Shown one piece after another: positions 51,622 through 53,413 of a stretch of 53,413 nt of DNA. The stretch comes from a virus. Each line of letters begins with the position of its first letter. The stretch's first letter is position 1. The DNA lies in the IMG/VR virus record IMGVR_UViG_3300023116_000063, positions 1 to 53,413 of that record; one strand, written 5' to 3'. The position numbers and the translations under genes are program-made. The notes under the pieces were generated by a model, which saw only the letters and a program-made list of their open reading frames with translations, was not told where the DNA came from and did not search any database.

Positions 51622-51680
51622 CGTTCTCTAGAGCCTCTAGGCGTGCTTCAAGAGTGCCATTCTGTTCTTTTCCTATAATC
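51617..51680 (-). pseudogene. Scar of a deleted tail fibre gene
   Basis: Bases 51652-51680 are identical to 32777-32805, the leader, ATG and first codons (MAL) of the 31628 fibre gene. Straight after, in another frame, bases 51617-51658 encode GTLEARLEALENA and a stop, which matches the coiled-coil end of S74 fibres (ELEARITALESN at 29701). So a start and an end of fibre genes are fused with the middle missing. From the ATG only seven codons are readable. Confidence 0.75.
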
Positions 51681-51681
51681 C

Positions 51682-52731
51682 TTATACTGAGCGGTACATC
51701 ACTGAGCCACGAATTACAGCATTAGTATTAAGCTCACTTGCAACAATACCATTTTCACCCAAGTTATCGCCAACTTCTTTAAGTTCAATTTGGTTTGTTG
51801 ATACAGCTGGAATTTGGTATGCCATAGTAGTTCCAGAACCTAAATTAACATTAAAGTAGTGTCCGATATGTCCACCAGAATACAAACTATTATCAACATT
51901 TTTAGTATTGAATGGAACATTATCCAAGAAAACTGTGTTTGTAAGAGTGCCTGTTCTATTACTAAGTGTAATGTTGAATTGAAGATAAACTAAGTTACCA
52001 ATTTTAATATAACTACCAAGTTGAACACTGTAACTAAATGTAGCACCATTTGAATATAGTGTGGGAGTGTATGTGCCTTCTTCATAATCGTCAAGGGCGT
52101 TAGCTGCAGCAGTGTCACCGTTGAAAGTGATACCACCACCACTCAATATTCTCAACTTTTCTGTTTCACCAGTTCCATCAGATTGTCCACCAGTAAAAAA
52201 TTTTATGACATTACCACTACCACTATGAAATCCTCTAGAATGAATACTAAAAGAGTTGTCTTGAGATGCGCCAGAGGTTTGAATTATTGAACTATGTCCA
52301 AATGATACACTTCTAGTTGAATCATAGGAAACTTTTGCTTGAGGAAGTTGAGATGTGCTTTGAACATGAAAAGCCGTATCTGGGGATGATAGCCCCACCC
52401 CAACTCTATCATTTCCACCATCAACAAATAGCATATTAGCATTGCCATTTGACTCAACTCTGAAATCTACGTCAGCGCTATCTTCATTGAATACTGCACC
52501 ACCGTTTGCTTTAAACTCACCAGTTGCAGTCATGGACGAGCCACTAGAGAGTGTTCCTGTTACTGCAATATTCGTATCTAGTTTTGCAGAAGTGACAGCA
52601 CCATCCGTAATTTCTGATACAGTAATAGAGTTCGCCGCCAAATCCTCGGCGGCAATAACGTCAACACCAATCTTTGCAGAGGTGATAGCGTCATCTTGAA
52701 TGCCGACTGTTTTAATTCTATCTAGTGCCAT
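51682..52731 (-). CDS. Tail fibre/adhesin with ALDDYEEGT tip
   Basis: A 349-residue fibre. Adaptor IQDDAITSAKIGVDVIAAED, then AKLDTNIAVTGTLSS, a VGVGLSSPDTAFHVQ shaft repeat and a tip beginning AANALDDYEEGTYTPTLYSN. The adaptor is nearly the same as in the S74 fibre at 29701 and the tip start the same as in the product at 37839. It is thus a mosaic of modules used elsewhere in this window. Confidence 0.84.
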   Translation of the reverse strand: MALDRIKTVGIQDDAITSAKIGVDVIAAEDLAANSITVSEITDGAVTSAKLDTNIAVTGTLSSGSSMTATGEFKANGGAVFNEDSADVDFRVESNGNANMLFVDGGNDRVGVGLSSPDTAFHVQSTSQLPQAKVSYDSTRSVSFGHSSIIQTSGASQDNSFSIHSRGFHSGSGNVIKFFTGGQSDGTGETEKLRILSGGGITFNGDTAAANALDDYEEGTYTPTLYSNGATFSYSVQLGSYIKIGNLVYLQFNITLSNRTGTLTNTVFLDNVPFNTKNVDNSLYSGGHIGHYFNVNLGSGTTMAYQIPAVSTNQIELKEVGDNLGENGIVASELNTNAVIRGSVMYRSV

Positions 52732-52747
52732 AATTCTCTATCCTATC

Positions 52748-53413
52748 TTATGCAGACGTAATTGTTTCCCATGCACTACCAGTATAAACCTGTAGTTTAT
52801 TTGTTGCAGTCAAGTATGCAACCATACCAGCGGCAGGAGATGTAATTGCAGCATCTCTTGCACTTGTATCTGCATACACGGCTGCTTGGAAATGTGTGCT
52901 AGAACTTAGGGTTGTAAATGAACCAGCAGCAGGAGTATTGCCACCAACGATACCATCAACATCACCTGTTACGTTACCAGTGATATTACCAGTGAATGTT
53001 CCGGCAATTGCACCTGTACCAGTAATTGTGGGAGATGTAAGTGTCTTATTAGTTAATGTTTGTGTTGCAGTATCAGAAACCAAAGTTGCATCAGCATTTC
53101 CAAGTGTGTCACCGCCTGGTAATGTTAATGTATTTGTTGCATTTTCTGAATGTGGTTGTGATGCAACAATTTGTCCATGTGTGTTGACATGACAGTTCAA
53201 TTGAAGTTGTCCAACGACAGATGCACCATCACCTTGAACTTCTAGAATGTTTGTAGCAGGAGCAACAACAATATTACCAGAGGCTGAAGTTGCAGTACCA
53301 CCAAGAACTGGACTAGTCAAAGTTTTGTTTGTAAGTGTAATAGTATTTGCAGCAAGAGCAATATCAGCTGTGTCACTCAAGTCTGTACTTGCGATTGTGA
53401 TATTTGCACTACC
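52748..53413 (-). CDS. Tail fibre-like protein (partial, 5' end outside window)
   Basis: The last 221 residues of a larger protein; the reading frame runs open to the right edge with no ATG start, so the gene begins beyond the window. It has TLTNKTLTSPVL and QTLTNKTLTSPTI repeats and a GTFTGNITGNVTGDVDG run, followed by GSFTTLSSSTHFQ and VAYLTATNKLQVYTGSAWE, all typical of phage tail fibre or baseplate-attached proteins. No tip domain is seen. Confidence 0.78.
   Translation of the reverse strand, partial: GSANITIASTDLSDTADIALAANTITLTNKTLTSPVLGGTATSASGNIVVAPATNILEVQGDGASVVGQLQLNCHVNTHGQIVASQPHSENATNTLTLPGGDTLGNADATLVSDTATQTLTNKTLTSPTITGTGAIAGTFTGNITGNVTGDVDGIVGGNTPAAGSFTTLSSSTHFQAAVYADTSARDAAITSPAAGMVAYLTATNKLQVYTGSAWETITSA

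Noticed and set aside
1-53413. tRNA genes, photosystem or other host-derived metabolic genes, insertion sequences
   Set aside because: Gaps between genes are short and none folds as a tRNA by eye; no product matches such genes.

Overview
This window is the structural and recombination region of a T4-like (Straboviridae/Kyanoviridae-type) contractile-tailed phage with an AT-rich genome. Recognisable products include the T4 set gp46/gp47, gp55, UvsW, UvsY, gp23, gp22, gp21, gp67-like, gp20, gp19, gp18, gp17, gp16, gp15, gp14, gp13 and gp8. Gene order (gp17-gp18-gp19-gp20-gp21-gp22-gp23-gp3-like-uvsY-uvsW-gp55-gp47-gp46), together with Hsp20, peptide deformylase, DUF932 and a 2OG-Fe(II) oxygenase, is what marine relatives (cyanophages, SAR11 phages) show. 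The host cannot be fixed from this window: no photosystem or other host-specific metabolic gene is seen.

Almost everything is read on the minus strand, from high to low coordinates. From the right: an edge-truncated fibre-like gene and a fibre gene (53413-51682), a scar of a lost fibre gene (51617-51680), gp8 (50129-51595), a 2200-residue DUF4815-type virion protein (43523-50125), then a 16.5 kb adhesin island (26783-43294). Next come gp13, a small membrane protein, gp14, gp15, an S74 fibre, a small DUF6447-like protein, gp16, a C1q-like fibre plus a small partner, and gp17. One small HNH-like gene (18220-18519) stands on the plus strand. Then follow gp18, gp19, gp20, the prohead core genes, gp21, gp22, gp23 and a tail-tube-fold protein. 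The left 9 kb holds the uvsY operon, the gp55-gp47-gp46 operon with small nucleic-acid or protein-modifying enzymes, DUF932 and hsp20 (cut by the left edge).

Two promoter types can be read. Late promoters of the NATAAATA type precede most structural genes. Sigma70-like promoters (TTGACA/TTGACT with 17-nt spacers) precede gp55 and DUF932. gp55 is itself the late sigma factor, so the layout implies that host polymerase first makes gp55, which then switches on the NATAAATA genes. One strong intrinsic terminator follows gp23.

The most unusual feature is the adhesin island. It is built of cassettes, each starting with a late promoter and usually ending in a small 56-94 residue protein whose stop codon lies inside the next late promoter. 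Three kinds of fibre or tip protein each occur twice and each time are followed by the same kind of small protein, which suggests cognate fibre/assembly-factor pairs. A scar between gp8 and its upstream fibre keeps just the start and end of such a cassette, as expected if cassettes are swapped and lost. No stretch over 300 bases lacks a gene. No tRNA, CRISPR or insertion sequence was seen.
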